A DNA stretch of 64,000 nucleotides from NCBI RefSeq assembly GCF_003626695.1, contig NZ_RBAH01000030.1:1-64000 (forward strand), read 5' to 3'. The DNA is from Paenibacillus ginsengarvi (GTDB lineage Bacteria; Bacillota; Bacilli; Paenibacillales; NBRC-103111). The notes below the pieces were generated by a model that did no database searches, was not told where the DNA came from, and worked only from the letters and a program-made list of their open reading frames with translations. This document shows positions 41,258 through 51,368 of this stretch, in pieces; within the stretch, counting starts at the first letter, position 1, and each line of letters begins with the position of its first letter. The position numbers were made by a program, and so were the translations under genes.

Positions 41258-42562
41258 ATGGTTTTGTTCAAAAAAAGCGCGGCCATTTTAGCAGGTTTTG
41301 CCTTATTGTTTGAAACCGCTTGCGGGAGCGGAGGCGGCGGGGGCGGCGCTTCGCCGGTCAAGCCGGAAGATAAGCCGCCGGAGCCGGTGCAGCTAGTCAT
41401 GCTGCAGGACGGGGCGACGATTACGGACGAGGAGTTCGAAAATTTCATCGCGGGTCCGGTTCATGCCAAATATCCGCATATTACGGTAACGATGCTCCGA
41501 AACACGAAGGGGAAGGACGGGCTCGGCACTATGATAGCGTCCGGCGATTTTCCCGACTTCATCCTGACCGTATATCCGTCAATCAAGGTGTTCAAAGAGC
41601 TCGGCACGGCTTACGATCTGAACGATCTGATCAAAAAGTACAATATGGATACCGGCAAATTCGATCCGTCGGCCATGCAAACGTCACTCGTATACGGCGA
41701 AAGCGATCATTTGTTTGCGATTCCATTCTCACTGAATTTCCTCGCGACGTTCTACAACAAAGATCTGTTCGACAGGTTCGGGGTCGGCTATCCAAAGGAA
41801 GGCATGACGTGGGAACAAGTCATCGGTTTGTCCAAAAGCTTCAGCAAAGTTTTGGAAGGCGTGCAGTACAGGGGGCTCGGTGCAATCCCCAGCGCTGGAG
41901 AGCTGAACACCCAGCTTATGCTGCCGTATGTCAACAAAACTACAAACAAGGTAGAGATCACGACGGACGGTTGGAAACGGATCATGCAGCTGATCCAGTC
42001 CGTGAACGATGTGCCCGGCAACAAGGGCGCCATTCTGGATCATTTCCTCAAGGATCAGACACTGGCGATGGTGGCCAGCTACGACGCCAGATTCGCCGCC
42101 TTGGAGAAGCTGCACGGTACGCCGAATCAGTTCAACTGGGACGTGACCCAGTTCCCGAGTCAAGCCGACCGGCCGAATACGAGTCTCACTTCGTCGGGTC
42201 ACTTCCTGCTCGTTTCGTCGTTGAGCAAGCAGAAGGAAGCGGCGTTCCAGGCCATCCAGGTGGTGACCGGGGAAGAAGTGCAGAAGAAAACGACGGCGAG
42301 CGGAAGGTTTACCTCTCTTAAAGATGAAAATATTAAAGCGCTGTACGGCAAAAACATGAAGTCGATGGAAGGGAAAAATATTAAAGCCGTATTCAAAAGC
42401 GCTTTCGCGCCTCCCTTTACGCCGACGAAGTACGATGCGTTGGTCACTGTCCGTCTAAACGAAGCGGTCAAAAAAGTGATTAACGGCGAAACGGACGTGA
42501 ACAGTGCTCTTCGCGAAGCGGAGGAAGCGGCGAGTAAAGACATTGCGGCCCAGCCGAAGTAA
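41258..42562 (+). CDS. Extracellular solute-binding protein, paralog of the preceding one
   Basis: A ~434-residue family 1 binding protein. It shares blocks with the product at 39666 (YPKEGMTWEQVIGLSKSF, EGVQYRGLG, the DVNSALREAEEAA tail), so the two are tandem paralogs. The signal peptide ends LLFETACGSGG; a cysteine is in place but E-T-A-C departs from the usual [LVI][ASTVI][GAS]C lipobox, so lipidation is uncertain. ATG 41258, TTG 41264 or TTG 41237 could be the start. It has its own promoter and ends at a strong terminator. Confidence 0.85.
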   Translation: MVLFKKSAAILAGFALLFETACGSGGGGGGASPVKPEDKPPEPVQLVMLQDGATITDEEFENFIAGPVHAKYPHITVTMLRNTKGKDGLGTMIASGDFPDFILTVYPSIKVFKELGTAYDLNDLIKKYNMDTGKFDPSAMQTSLVYGESDHLFAIPFSLNFLATFYNKDLFDRFGVGYPKEGMTWEQVIGLSKSFSKVLEGVQYRGLGAIPSAGELNTQLMLPYVNKTTNKVEITTDGWKRIMQLIQSVNDVPGNKGAILDHFLKDQTLAMVASYDARFAALEKLHGTPNQFNWDVTQFPSQADRPNTSLTSSGHFLLVSSLSKQKEAAFQAIQVVTGEEVQKKTTASGRFTSLKDENIKALYGKNMKSMEGKNIKAVFKSAFAPPFTPTKYDALVTVRLNEAVKKVINGETDVNSALREAEEAASKDIAAQPK

Positions 42563-42595
42563 CGACGGAGCGTAAAACGCAGGCGGTAGGTACCG

Positions 42596-42625
42596 AAAGA
42601 CAGGAACAGGCGTCCCCTGTCTTTT
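42596..42625 (+). terminator. Rho-independent terminator
   Basis: AAAGACAGG (42596-42604) pairs with CCTGTCTTT (42616-42624), a 9-bp stem ending in T residues, after the second solute-binding gene. Confidence 0.87.
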
Positions 42626-42699
42626 CGCCCGACTTCCATGCATTCGTTTGTTGAATTCGATGAAATGTTTGCATGTTTACAAACATGGGAGGTAGGAAG

Positions 42700-44712
42700 A
42701 TGAAGAAAACACTCAGCCGTAGACAAATGCTGGCTACGATCGGCATGGCTGGCGCTTCTCTCGCAGGCAGCGCCTTTTTGACTCATGTAACGGGGCATGC
42801 AGGCGGACCTGTCACCTCTGTAACTGGAGATACGTATGGCGCCGGCCTGCAAAAAAACGGGAACAAGCCTGTTACTTCTCATGAACTGGATACCATCCTG
42901 CAAGCGTATACAGAAACGGATTGGGTCCATATCCACGATATTGGCTGTGCGGGAGACGGCATCACGAACTGTTCCCCTAGCCTGCTCACCTGGCTTGCCG
43001 GTGTGCAAGATCATGCAACCCTTTACATTCCTGCAGGGACGTATGTATTTGCAGGCAATGTGACGATCCCCGGAACGGTTCGTCTGTTGTTTGACCATGG
43101 AGCCCGTTTCGCACCCGATGCCCAAACGACGCTAACGATCCATGCTGTGGTAACGGCCGGTTTAGATGCCATTTTTGCCGGAGCAGGACATGTGATCGGC
43201 TCTATGGGGGCGGAGCACGTGTATCCCCAATGGTGGGGAGCACAAGCAGACGGCGTCCATGATGATACAGCGGCGATCAATGCGGCCATTACCGCGGTAT
43301 GGCAAAGCGGCGGCGGGACCGTCTTTCTTGCCGAGGGCACCTACTTGCTTGCATCCCCGCAAGGCTATGCCGACGCATTGATTATTCCACGCAGCAACGT
43401 CAATTTGATTGGCCAAAGCCACCTTTCCGTGTTGAAAGCTGCCGACCATTTAAATGACGGCCGTCGATACGGATGGAATATGATCTTCCCGGTCCAAAAC
43501 GGAGATCCTGTAAACAACGTAACATTCCGCAACTTTAAAGTCGATTGCAACGGACAAAACAATCTCGAGGTCGAAACAAAATCGCACAAAAACGCCGCCA
43601 TAGGCATTCCGGTCGGAAGTAATATTGTCGTCGATCAAGTCGCCGTGGTGAATAACGCTGGGCGGCAATGCTTTATGTTTGGCAGCAACCGCAACCCTGT
43701 TACGATTCGCAACCTGACCATTCAAAATTGTTTGTTCGATACAGTGGCGACTGCTGTTCCCGGAAATGTCCTGCAGAACGATCATAGCGCGATTTATGCA
43801 CAGGCTGACGGCTGCATCATTGCCAATAATAAGTTCCTGAACCCGGTGAAGGATCAAATCGCCACCGCATTGGAAATTCACTGCTTGAATGCCCTTGTGC
43901 ACGGTAACATCGTTCAAAACTATGGAAAAGGATTCAATATCGTGGCAACAGTCAATAATCACGTAAACACGATATACAGCCACAATGTGGTCAATGGATG
44001 CAACTACGCGATCGAGGTGTGGTGCCACGCGAACTTTACCATGGACCGGGTGCAGATCATCGACAACGTATTTGAGCAGTCCGTCTCGTCCCTTCCGATT
44101 ATCAATATAAGTACGCAAACGAAGACAAAAGTGACATCGATGACCATTCGCGGCAATTCCTTCGTATCTACAGAAGCGGCATCGATGAACCGGGGGTCCG
44201 GCATTGTGGTCGGGAAAGTGGAGCAACTGGACGTTTCTCACAACAGATTCCAAAATTTGGCGGGACGGGCCATTGAGCTTGGCGTTATTGAACCGAACTT
44301 GACCTCGCTGCGATTCGATCATAATGAAATTATCGATTGCTGCCGCACGCAAAATCAGGGTTACAAAGGAGCGATTTCCTTACACAACTCGAACAAATTG
44401 AAAGCGCTTCGCATTTCGAACAACTGGATTGAAAATTCGAGCATTGGGCAGATGAGAGAAGGGATCAGAAGCAATGCCCATCTTGGCCAAGCCGAAATCA
44501 CACACAATACGATTTTGAATACGGCGGTGCAAATCATGTGGGAAGACAGTGCCCAAATTGACTATCTCTGGATCGACCATGTCGGTACCGGAACGCCAGA
44601 AAATACTGTACGGGCATCCATTCCGAGCCGTTGGATCGATAAAAGCACAGGAACGGCTTGGACGAAACAGCTCGGCGGAAACTTGAAAACAGGATGGAGT
44701 GCCTCCTCCTAG
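42700..44712 (+). CDS. Tat-exported right-handed beta-helix protein (pectate lyase-like)
   Basis: A 670-residue protein. The N-terminus has a twin-arginine signal (SRRQMLATIGMAGASLAGSA). From residue ~180 a GH28/pectate-lyase-3 type entry (WGAQADGVHDDTAAINAAIT) leads into a long parallel beta-helix with many N-x-F/I turns. ATG at 42700 has GGGAGG upstream. Sequence is somewhat AT-richer and differently coded than its neighbours, hinting at a separate origin. It faces a related AraC gene. A second such protein lies at 52337. Polysaccharide cleavage is inferred. Confidence 0.82.
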   Translation: MKKTLSRRQMLATIGMAGASLAGSAFLTHVTGHAGGPVTSVTGDTYGAGLQKNGNKPVTSHELDTILQAYTETDWVHIHDIGCAGDGITNCSPSLLTWLAGVQDHATLYIPAGTYVFAGNVTIPGTVRLLFDHGARFAPDAQTTLTIHAVVTAGLDAIFAGAGHVIGSMGAEHVYPQWWGAQADGVHDDTAAINAAITAVWQSGGGTVFLAEGTYLLASPQGYADALIIPRSNVNLIGQSHLSVLKAADHLNDGRRYGWNMIFPVQNGDPVNNVTFRNFKVDCNGQNNLEVETKSHKNAAIGIPVGSNIVVDQVAVVNNAGRQCFMFGSNRNPVTIRNLTIQNCLFDTVATAVPGNVLQNDHSAIYAQADGCIIANNKFLNPVKDQIATALEIHCLNALVHGNIVQNYGKGFNIVATVNNHVNTIYSHNVVNGCNYAIEVWCHANFTMDRVQIIDNVFEQSVSSLPIINISTQTKTKVTSMTIRGNSFVSTEAASMNRGSGIVVGKVEQLDVSHNRFQNLAGRAIELGVIEPNLTSLRFDHNEIIDCCRTQNQGYKGAISLHNSNKLKALRISNNWIENSSIGQMREGIRSNAHLGQAEITHNTILNTAVQIMWEDSAQIDYLWIDHVGTGTPENTVRASIPSRWIDKSTGTAWTKQLGGNLKTGWSASS

Positions 44713-44775
44713 CTGTCGATTGAACCCCGTATATCACCACCACATGTAAGTTGCATAGCTCGGCCCAAATACAAG

Positions 44776-44810
44776 AAGCTGGCTTCGGTTACATCCCGAA
44801 TCCAGCTTTT
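44776..44810. terminator. Bidirectional terminator between convergent genes
   Basis: AAGCTGG (44776-44782) pairs with CCAGCTT (44802-44808), extended by TTCGG/CCGAA, with T residues on the right and A residues on the left. It separates the beta-helix gene from the leftward AraC gene. Confidence 0.82.
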
Positions 44811-44815
44811 GCCCT

Positions 44816-45721
44816 TTAGTCGTCATGCGGATCGAAGCTGGTTTGTCGGTAACTTTTTTTATACAACGAGGGCGATAAGCCTGTCTCTCGTTTGAACACT
44901 TTGCCGAAGTATTGAATATCGCAAAAGCCGGTTTTCCCGGCGATTTCCACGACGGTGTCGTCACTGTTAAGCAGCATTTTTTTGGCCAGCCGGATGCGGG
45001 AGGCGGTAATATGCTCCGTTAAGGTGACGCCCATGCTTTTTTTGAAAAATCTGCTGAAGTAGTAGGGGCTCATATTGACCAGCTTGCATAGTTCGTTCAA
45101 ATAAAGCGGCTCGACGGCATGCTCCTCGATATAATCGAGAACCGGAGCGAGGATGGCGAACTGCCTCTCGACTTGCAATTTATGGATAGCGGGGTCCATT
45201 AAGTTTACTTTCCAGTAAAAACGAAGAATCGATACGATCATGCGGCTTACGTGCGACTGGATAATCGTCTCGTGGTACATCTCTTTCTCGGCATACTCGC
45301 GTATGGCCGCATCCATACACTCGCTTAGACTCGCCCATAAAGGGTGGGAGCGAGGGTATAGATTGTACTGATGCCCTCGTAAGTAGAGCGTATGCAAGTA
45401 CATCGTGTCCGTACGTTCGCCCGGCTGCGTCAGAAACAGATTGTCGAATATCATCCCTTCGATTCGGGCATCCGCTCCCGATAACGCTTTGACGGAATGG
45501 ATCTGACCCTTATTCACGAAAATGATGTCATGCTCGGTCGCGGTGAATTGGCAGTTGTCGATCGTAACGAGCACCGTTCCGCCTCTCACTCGGATAAACT
45601 CCGGCTCCTCGTGCCAGTGGGCGATAACCAAAAATTTGTTATTCTGCATGACGACGTGCGTAGTTTTGAACGGGAAGCGCTTTCCTTTTGTCGGGTCCTG
45701 CTTCAAGACGGGTTGCGACAT
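44816..45721 (-). CDS. AraC-family regulator, paralog of the one at 54489
   Basis: A 301-residue regulator. The sensor half has GKRFPFKTTHVVMQ and AHWHEEPEFIRVRGGTVLVT. The DNA-binding half has LNELCKLVNMSPYYFSRFFK and VVEIAGKTGFCDIQYFGKVF, ending LSPSLYKKS. It is clearly related to the product at 54489, which has the same length and the same KRFPF and IHSV/IRSL blocks. ATG at 45721 has GGGAGGAG upstream. It converges on the Tat beta-helix gene at 42700. Confidence 0.9.
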   Translation of the reverse strand: MSQPVLKQDPTKGKRFPFKTTHVVMQNNKFLVIAHWHEEPEFIRVRGGTVLVTIDNCQFTATEHDIIFVNKGQIHSVKALSGADARIEGMIFDNLFLTQPGERTDTMYLHTLYLRGHQYNLYPRSHPLWASLSECMDAAIREYAEKEMYHETIIQSHVSRMIVSILRFYWKVNLMDPAIHKLQVERQFAILAPVLDYIEEHAVEPLYLNELCKLVNMSPYYFSRFFKKSMGVTLTEHITASRIRLAKKMLLNSDDTVVEIAGKTGFCDIQYFGKVFKRETGLSPSLYKKSYRQTSFDPHDD

Positions 45722-46138
45722 GTTTCGCTTCTCCTCCCACGGCATCCGTTTTATACAGATTACCACTCGAAGGCGTTCGCTCCAACCGATGTCTGCCACT
45801 AAGATTTCATATTTTTATGCAAAATTGCCCAGGAAAGGCGATTTTTCTCCGCTGCACCCTTCGGATATCGATTTCTTGACCATTTTCTCGCTACGGAGGT
45901 TAGGGCAAAATCATACTTAATAATGCGGAGGGGATGTTGTTATCGTTTTGCTCAAGTTGTTTTACTGACAAACGGAAGACGGGACCGGATGGCGATACGA
46001 AATAAAGGGAATCGTAAAAAATCCGTATACAGGCACCGATCGTAAAAAAACACAGGTTTTCCTTCTATACCTCCGGGAATCGATATTCAGTATAATAAGA
46101 AATATGAAAGCCATTACATGCGGCGGGAGGCAGCCAGA
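45722..46138. other. Divergent intergenic region
   Basis: No gene is supported. On the minus strand TTGGAG-N17-TAATCT may serve the AraC gene. On the plus strand a perfect TATAAT (46091-46096) without a good -35 precedes the membrane AraC gene, suggesting an activator-dependent promoter. Confidence 0.45.
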
Positions 46139-48454
46139 ATGAGCGGAAATCCGGTACGGCTTGGCAAACGAAGCGTAATTGTCACGTGGTTGATCTCCTA
46201 TATTTCTGTGCTGCTGGTACCGATCATGATCAGCGGAGCGGTATACGCCGCTACCTGGCATGTCATCGAATCGGAGGTTAAACGCGCCAATGAGTCGCTG
46301 CTGTTGCAGACGGAGCAGGCGATCGATGCGAATTTGCGCGGCATTGAGCGGTTAAGTATGGAGATTGCGCTGAACAAGCAGGTAGCCGCCTTCATCAATG
46401 CGGCGAAGCCGCTGTCAGATAACGATTACTATGAGTTGTACAGCATCGCAAACGTCTTGAAGATATACAAGATGGCGAACGACTACATCGATCAAATATT
46501 CATTTATTATAAAAATAGCGACACGGTGCTGTCGACACGGGAGCATACCAATAGCCGCGGGCTGTACGAGATGATGCGCCAGCGCGAAGACATGAGCTAT
46601 GCGGAATGGTCGGCGTTTTTCGATAAGCGGTATTTGCAGGAATATGCGCCGGTGCGGGTCAGGGACGGGAATCAGACGGAGAATGCCGTTCTGTACGCCA
46701 GATCGGTGCTGTTGGACAACCCCGAGCAGCCGGGAGCGGTCATTTTGTTCGTGATCAAAGATTCCAGACTGCTCGAAAATATCGCCTCCTCGAACGGGGC
46801 GCAGGTAGCGGTAGTCGATCAGATGAACCGGGATGTCGCTTCGACCGATAACGCAAGCGATGTCGCGGCCATCCCTTACGACCGGCTGACCGGGGACAGC
46901 GGCTTTTTTTACGACGAGAACGGGGACCGCAAGGTGGCGGTCTCTTACACAACGTCGGCGATCAACGGCTGGAAGTACGTTTCTCTCGTGCCTGCCGCCG
47001 TATTCGATGAGAAGATGGAATATATGAAGAAGCTCATATATGGCAGCGTCGGTCTGTGCATTTTGATCGGCGGGATCGTTGCATACTGGTTTTTGCGAAA
47101 GAACTACGTCCCCATCCACACGCTCATCCGGAATTTCGCGACCAAGTCGGGCCTTACGTTCGCTGGCGGTTCCAACGAGTATTCGTATCTGCACGACGCA
47201 CTGAACAATACGCTAACCGAGAAGGAGAAGGTGGACCAGCGGCTGAAGCAGCATCGCAACGCGATCCGCTCGCATTTTCTTCAAGGCTTGCTGAAAGGCA
47301 GGCTTGACCGGAATGTGCCGGTGCACGAATCGTTCGCAGCCCACGATATTCGGCCGGTTTCTTCCCATTATGCGGTATTGCTGCTGCACATCGAGCATTA
47401 CGGCAAGCTGGAGGACTCCGGTTATTCCGAGCCGCAGAAGGTCAAGCTGCTTCAATTTATCGTGATGAACGTCGTGGAGGAGCTTGCTTCCGAATCGCAT
47501 CAGGCGTTCGCCACGGAGATGGACGACTCGCTTGCGTGTATCGTCAATTTCCGCGAACAGGCGGAGCCGGAAGCGCTGCTTAGGCTGGCCGAGCAGACGA
47601 AGCGGTTTCTGCTGGAACAGTTCCATGTGTCCTTGACGATTGCCATCAGCGGGATTCATCAGGATCTGTATAGCTTGCCCCGCGCTTACGAGGAGACGCT
47701 CGAGGCGATGGAGTATCGGCTGGTGATGGGCAGCGGCGAAGTGATTGGCTACGCTGATGTGCCAAAGGCCGCAGCCGGATGGACAGGCGGCTATTATTAT
47801 CCGCTGCACGTGGAGCAGCAGTTGATCAATTTCGTCAAAACCGGCGATTATGAACGGGCCAAGGCTGCCATAACGGACATTTTGTCGCTTAATATGAAGG
47901 AAGCGTCCTTCTCGGTACCGTATGCCAAATGCTTCATGTTCGATCTGATCGGCACGCTGCTCAAGACGATGGATGAGATCGGCCCCGATCATAAGCGGCG
48001 GATTATGGAGCAGGCCGATCCGCTTAACCGGCTTATCGCCTGCGGGACGATCAAGGAGATGGAGCTGGAGCTCCGGGACGTGCTCGGACGGGTATGCCGC
48101 GCCATCGAGGAAGATCGCAAGATGGAGTCGAACCCGATCAGCCGCCAGGTGATGGAGTATGTGCGGGGGCATTATATCGACGAGAGCTTGAACATCTCGA
48201 GCATCGGCGAGGCGTTCGATCTGACTCCGTCCTACTTGTCCAAGCAATTCAAGGTGCAAACCGGCGAAGCGCTGCTCGATTACATCAACCGCACCCGGCT
48301 CGAAGCGGCCAAGGCGATGCTGGCGCAGCAGCCGCTGCCCGTGGCCGAAATCGCGCGCCAAGTCGGATACGGGGATATTAATACGTTTAACCGCATTTTC
48401 AAGAAATTCGAAGGCATCACACCGGGCAAATACCGGGAGGTATCCGGACAGTAA
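46139..48454 (+). CDS. Membrane-anchored AraC-type regulator with extracellular sensor
   Basis: A 771-residue transmembrane regulator of the type common beside Paenibacillus sugar ABC operons. TM1 is at residues ~20-45 (SYISVLLVPIMISGAVYAAT), then a ~240-residue extracellular Cache-like sensor, TM2 near 295-315 (LCILIGGIVAYWFL), a cytoplasmic linker and a C-terminal AraC HTH pair (ISSIGEAFDLTPSYLSKQFK; VAEIARQVGYGDINTFNRIF). ATG at 46139 has GGGAGG 8 bases upstream; the ATG at 46118 does not. It probably senses an external sugar and activates the transporter genes downstream. Confidence 0.9.
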   Translation: MSGNPVRLGKRSVIVTWLISYISVLLVPIMISGAVYAATWHVIESEVKRANESLLLQTEQAIDANLRGIERLSMEIALNKQVAAFINAAKPLSDNDYYELYSIANVLKIYKMANDYIDQIFIYYKNSDTVLSTREHTNSRGLYEMMRQREDMSYAEWSAFFDKRYLQEYAPVRVRDGNQTENAVLYARSVLLDNPEQPGAVILFVIKDSRLLENIASSNGAQVAVVDQMNRDVASTDNASDVAAIPYDRLTGDSGFFYDENGDRKVAVSYTTSAINGWKYVSLVPAAVFDEKMEYMKKLIYGSVGLCILIGGIVAYWFLRKNYVPIHTLIRNFATKSGLTFAGGSNEYSYLHDALNNTLTEKEKVDQRLKQHRNAIRSHFLQGLLKGRLDRNVPVHESFAAHDIRPVSSHYAVLLLHIEHYGKLEDSGYSEPQKVKLLQFIVMNVVEELASESHQAFATEMDDSLACIVNFREQAEPEALLRLAEQTKRFLLEQFHVSLTIAISGIHQDLYSLPRAYEETLEAMEYRLVMGSGEVIGYADVPKAAAGWTGGYYYPLHVEQQLINFVKTGDYERAKAAITDILSLNMKEASFSVPYAKCFMFDLIGTLLKTMDEIGPDHKRRIMEQADPLNRLIACGTIKEMELELRDVLGRVCRAIEEDRKMESNPISRQVMEYVRGHYIDESLNISSIGEAFDLTPSYLSKQFKVQTGEALLDYINRTRLEAAKAMLAQQPLPVAEIARQVGYGDINTFNRIFKKFEGITPGKYREVSGQ

Positions 48455-48463
48455 GGAGCCGCC

Positions 48464-48487
48464 AAAAGCCGCCCAGCGCGGCTTTTT
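48464..48487 (+). terminator. Rho-independent terminator
   Basis: AAAAGCCGC (48464-48472) pairs with the GCGGCTTTT arm (48478-48486) and runs into T residues. It separates the regulator from the transporter operon; the next ~185 bases contain no further clear element. Confidence 0.85.
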
Positions 48488-48672
48488 AACTTTTAAAAGG
48501 CGAATTTCACTTTTTGCAGCATCAGTTTAGGTATTGAATAGTAACGATTGCGGGTTTTAACGGTGCAGTTCAAGTATTAACGATAGCCGGTGAAGCGGTT
48601 AACCCGCATAATGACATCAAGTGCAGCGACAAGGCACCGTCACTTACGAAACGAGCAGGGGGATGGGTTGGT

Positions 48673-50298
48673 ATGGGGAAAACGAAATTCGACAAACGCA
48701 CATTCAGTATTGCGATCAGTGTTGCGCTGGCTTCCACTTTGGCGGCCGCCTGTACGAAAGATGGAGGAGGAACGGGGTCCAAGGACACGGCGAAGCCTTC
48801 CACAGAGCTATCCGAGGCCGGAAAATATCCGATTAAAACGAGCGAAACGATCACTTCCTGGGAGCAAATCAACAATAATGCGACCACGTTTTTCTCCAAT
48901 CTGGCGGACACGCCGTTCGGCAAGCGGCTCGAAGCGGATACCGGCGTTAAGGTCAAATATACGCACCCGGCCGACGGACAATCTAAGGAGCAGTTCAACC
49001 TGCTCATCGCTTCCAACAACTTACCTGACACGATCGAATACGACTGGAACTCGAGCTATCCGGGCGGACCGGAGAAGGCGATTGCGGACAAAGTTATTAT
49101 GCCGCTGAACGATCTGATCGACAAGCATGCTCCGAATCTTAAGAAGCTGATGGCCCAGGATAAAGAGCTGGAGAAGATGCTCAAGACCGATAGCGGCAAA
49201 ATTTACGTATTCCCGATGATCCGGCCGGAAAACGGACTGGTCTACCGCGGTCCGATGATCCGCAAAGACTGGCTGGACGAGCTGAAGCTGCCCCTTCCGA
49301 CGACGATCGACGAATGGGAGACGACGTTGCGGGCATTCAAGGAAAAGAAGGGAGCTACAGCTCCGCTGACCGCAGCCTATAACAACGAGCTTAATTTGCA
49401 GGATGCCTTCATCGGGGCGTACAAAACGGCGAATCGGATCTATCTCGACGATGCCGGCAAAGTGAAATACGGCCCGGTCGATCCGCAGTTCAAGGATGCG
49501 CTTGCACTGCTGCGCAAATGGTATGCGGAAGGCTTGCTCGACAAAGATTTCGCGCTCAATTCCGACGGCAAAGCGTATGACGCGAAAATTATCGGCAACC
49601 AGTCCGGCGCAACGGTCGGGCTCCTGGGAGGCGGAATGGGCAAATGGATGGATACGGGCAAAAAGGCCGATCCGAAGTTCCAGCTCGTAGCCGCGCCTTA
49701 TCCGACCTTGAAGAAAGGCGAGCGGGCGTTCATCGGCCAACGCGAGTTCAAATACGCTCCGGCGGCGAGCAAAGCGGTCACCACGGCGGCGAAAAATCCG
49801 GAACTCGTCGTAAAATGGCTTGATTATGCCTACAGCGAGCCAGGCAAAATGCTGTTCAACTTCGGGATCGAAGGCGACAGCTACACGTTGAAAAACGGCG
49901 TACCGACCTTCAGCGACAAAATTACGAAAGATCCGAAATACAACTTGCAGCAAATGGTTGCGCAGTATACGAAGCCGAACGGACCGTTCCTCGGCGACGA
50001 GAACAAATCGTTCAACACGTATCCGGAACAGGATGCAGCGATCAAGATTTGGGAACAGACGGATGCGGCCAAACATGTCGTGCCGACCTTCATTAGCCCT
50101 ACAGTGGAAGAAAGCAAGGAAATGGCGAAGCTGAAAACCGCCATCGACAGCTATAAGGAAGAAATGTTCGTGAAGTTCGTAATGGGCAAGGAACCGCTCG
50201 AAAAGTTCGATGATTATGTGAAGCAAATGAAAGATATGGGCGTCGACAAAATGGTCAAAATTTATCAAGATGCGCTGGATCGTTATAACAAGCGGTAA
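48673..50298 (+). CDS. Extracellular solute-binding lipoprotein, LplA-like
   Basis: A 541-residue binding protein of the long (LplA/YtcQ-like) type used by Paenibacillus oligosaccharide transporters. The signal peptide ends in the lipobox LAAAC followed by a Gly/Thr/Lys linker. Family blocks include EWETTLRAFKEKKGA, DPQFKDALALLRKWYAEGLL and the tail DYVKQMKDMGVDKMVKIYQDALDRY. It is the first gene of an operon with two permeases; no ATPase is encoded, so a shared MsmX-type ATPase is presumed. Confidence 0.93.
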   Translation: MGKTKFDKRTFSIAISVALASTLAAACTKDGGGTGSKDTAKPSTELSEAGKYPIKTSETITSWEQINNNATTFFSNLADTPFGKRLEADTGVKVKYTHPADGQSKEQFNLLIASNNLPDTIEYDWNSSYPGGPEKAIADKVIMPLNDLIDKHAPNLKKLMAQDKELEKMLKTDSGKIYVFPMIRPENGLVYRGPMIRKDWLDELKLPLPTTIDEWETTLRAFKEKKGATAPLTAAYNNELNLQDAFIGAYKTANRIYLDDAGKVKYGPVDPQFKDALALLRKWYAEGLLDKDFALNSDGKAYDAKIIGNQSGATVGLLGGGMGKWMDTGKKADPKFQLVAAPYPTLKKGERAFIGQREFKYAPAASKAVTTAAKNPELVVKWLDYAYSEPGKMLFNFGIEGDSYTLKNGVPTFSDKITKDPKYNLQQMVAQYTKPNGPFLGDENKSFNTYPEQDAAIKIWEQTDAAKHVVPTFISPTVEESKEMAKLKTAIDSYKEEMFVKFVMGKEPLEKFDDYVKQMKDMGVDKMVKIYQDALDRYNKR

Positions 50299-50396
50299 TA
50301 GGCGAACCATCGGCCAGACCGGGAGCGCGCCAGTTTATGCAGCGCCGCTCCCGAAAACGCCGAGACAGATAGGACCGGAGGGAGAGACCGACACCG

Positions 50397-51356
50397 ATGA
50401 ATACGCTAAATTCGAACACGACCAGCCTGACGCTTAACGCGAAGAAGCGGAGCGCCTGGGGACTGTTGAACGATATTCGCAAGAACAAGCTGTTGTATGT
50501 CATGCTGCTGCCCGTTTTGGCCTTTTACGTCGTCTTCCATTACGTCCCTATGTACGGCGCGATTATTGCGTTCAAAGATTTCTCCCCGCGCCTTGGCATA
50601 TGGGGCAGCGACTGGGCCGGCTTGGATCATTTCCGAACGTTTTTTACAGGCGCCTACTTCTGGCGGACGATCAAGAACACGATACTGATCAGCTTCTATG
50701 AGCTGATATTCGGCTTCCCGGCTCCGATCATTCTGGCCTTGCTCCTGAACGAAGTGAAAAATTCGCTGTTCAAGCGCACGGTGCAAACGGTTACCTACTT
50801 GCCGCACTTCATTTCGCTTGTCGTCATTTGCGGCATTATTAAAGATTTTACGGTCAGCGGCGGCGTCATCAACGACATTATCGTCTTCTTCGGCGGCGAA
50901 CGCGTCAGCCTGCTGCTGGAAGCGGAATGGTTCCGTACGATCTACGTATCGTCCGGCGTGTGGCAGCATATCGGCTGGGGCACGATTATTTTCCTTGCCG
51001 CTCTGAGCGGAGTCGATCAGGAGCAATACGAGGCGGCGCGCATGGACGGCGCCGGCAGATGGAAGCAGATGCTCCATGTCACTTTGCCGGGACTTATGCC
51101 TACGATCGTCATTCTGCTTATTCTGAACATCGGCCGGATGATGAATGTCGGCTTCGAGAAAATCATTTTGCTTTACAACCCGGGAACGTACGAGACGGCG
51201 GACGTCATCTCGTCTTATGTATACCGGGTCGGGCTTCAGGATTTCAATTACAGCTTCAGCTCGGCCGTAGGGTTATTCAATTCCGTCATTAACTTCGTGC
51301 TGGTCATTTTCTCCAACTGGATCAGCCGCAAGTTGAACGATACGAGCTTGTGGTAG
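50397..51356 (+). CDS. Sugar ABC transporter permease, LplB/YteP-like
   Basis: A 319-residue inner-membrane permease with six predicted helices. The N-terminus (LLYVMLLPVLAFYVVFHYVP) and the EAA loop (EQYEAARMDGAGRWKQMLHV) are typical of the LplB/YteP group of complex-carbohydrate importers. ATG at 50397 follows GGAGGGAGAG. It lies 98 bases behind the binding-protein gene and 12 bases before its partner permease. Confidence 0.93.
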   Translation: MNTLNSNTTSLTLNAKKRSAWGLLNDIRKNKLLYVMLLPVLAFYVVFHYVPMYGAIIAFKDFSPRLGIWGSDWAGLDHFRTFFTGAYFWRTIKNTILISFYELIFGFPAPIILALLLNEVKNSLFKRTVQTVTYLPHFISLVVICGIIKDFTVSGGVINDIIVFFGGERVSLLLEAEWFRTIYVSSGVWQHIGWGTIIFLAALSGVDQEQYEAARMDGAGRWKQMLHVTLPGLMPTIVILLILNIGRMMNVGFEKIILLYNPGTYETADVISSYVYRVGLQDFNYSFSSAVGLFNSVINFVLVIFSNWISRKLNDTSLW

Positions 51357-51368
51357 GAGGGGTTGCCG

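Noticed and set aside
48583..48600. Catabolite-responsive element TGAAGCGGTTAACC before the LplA-like gene
   Set aside because: The central CG is off register relative to the cre consensus and the dyad is incomplete.
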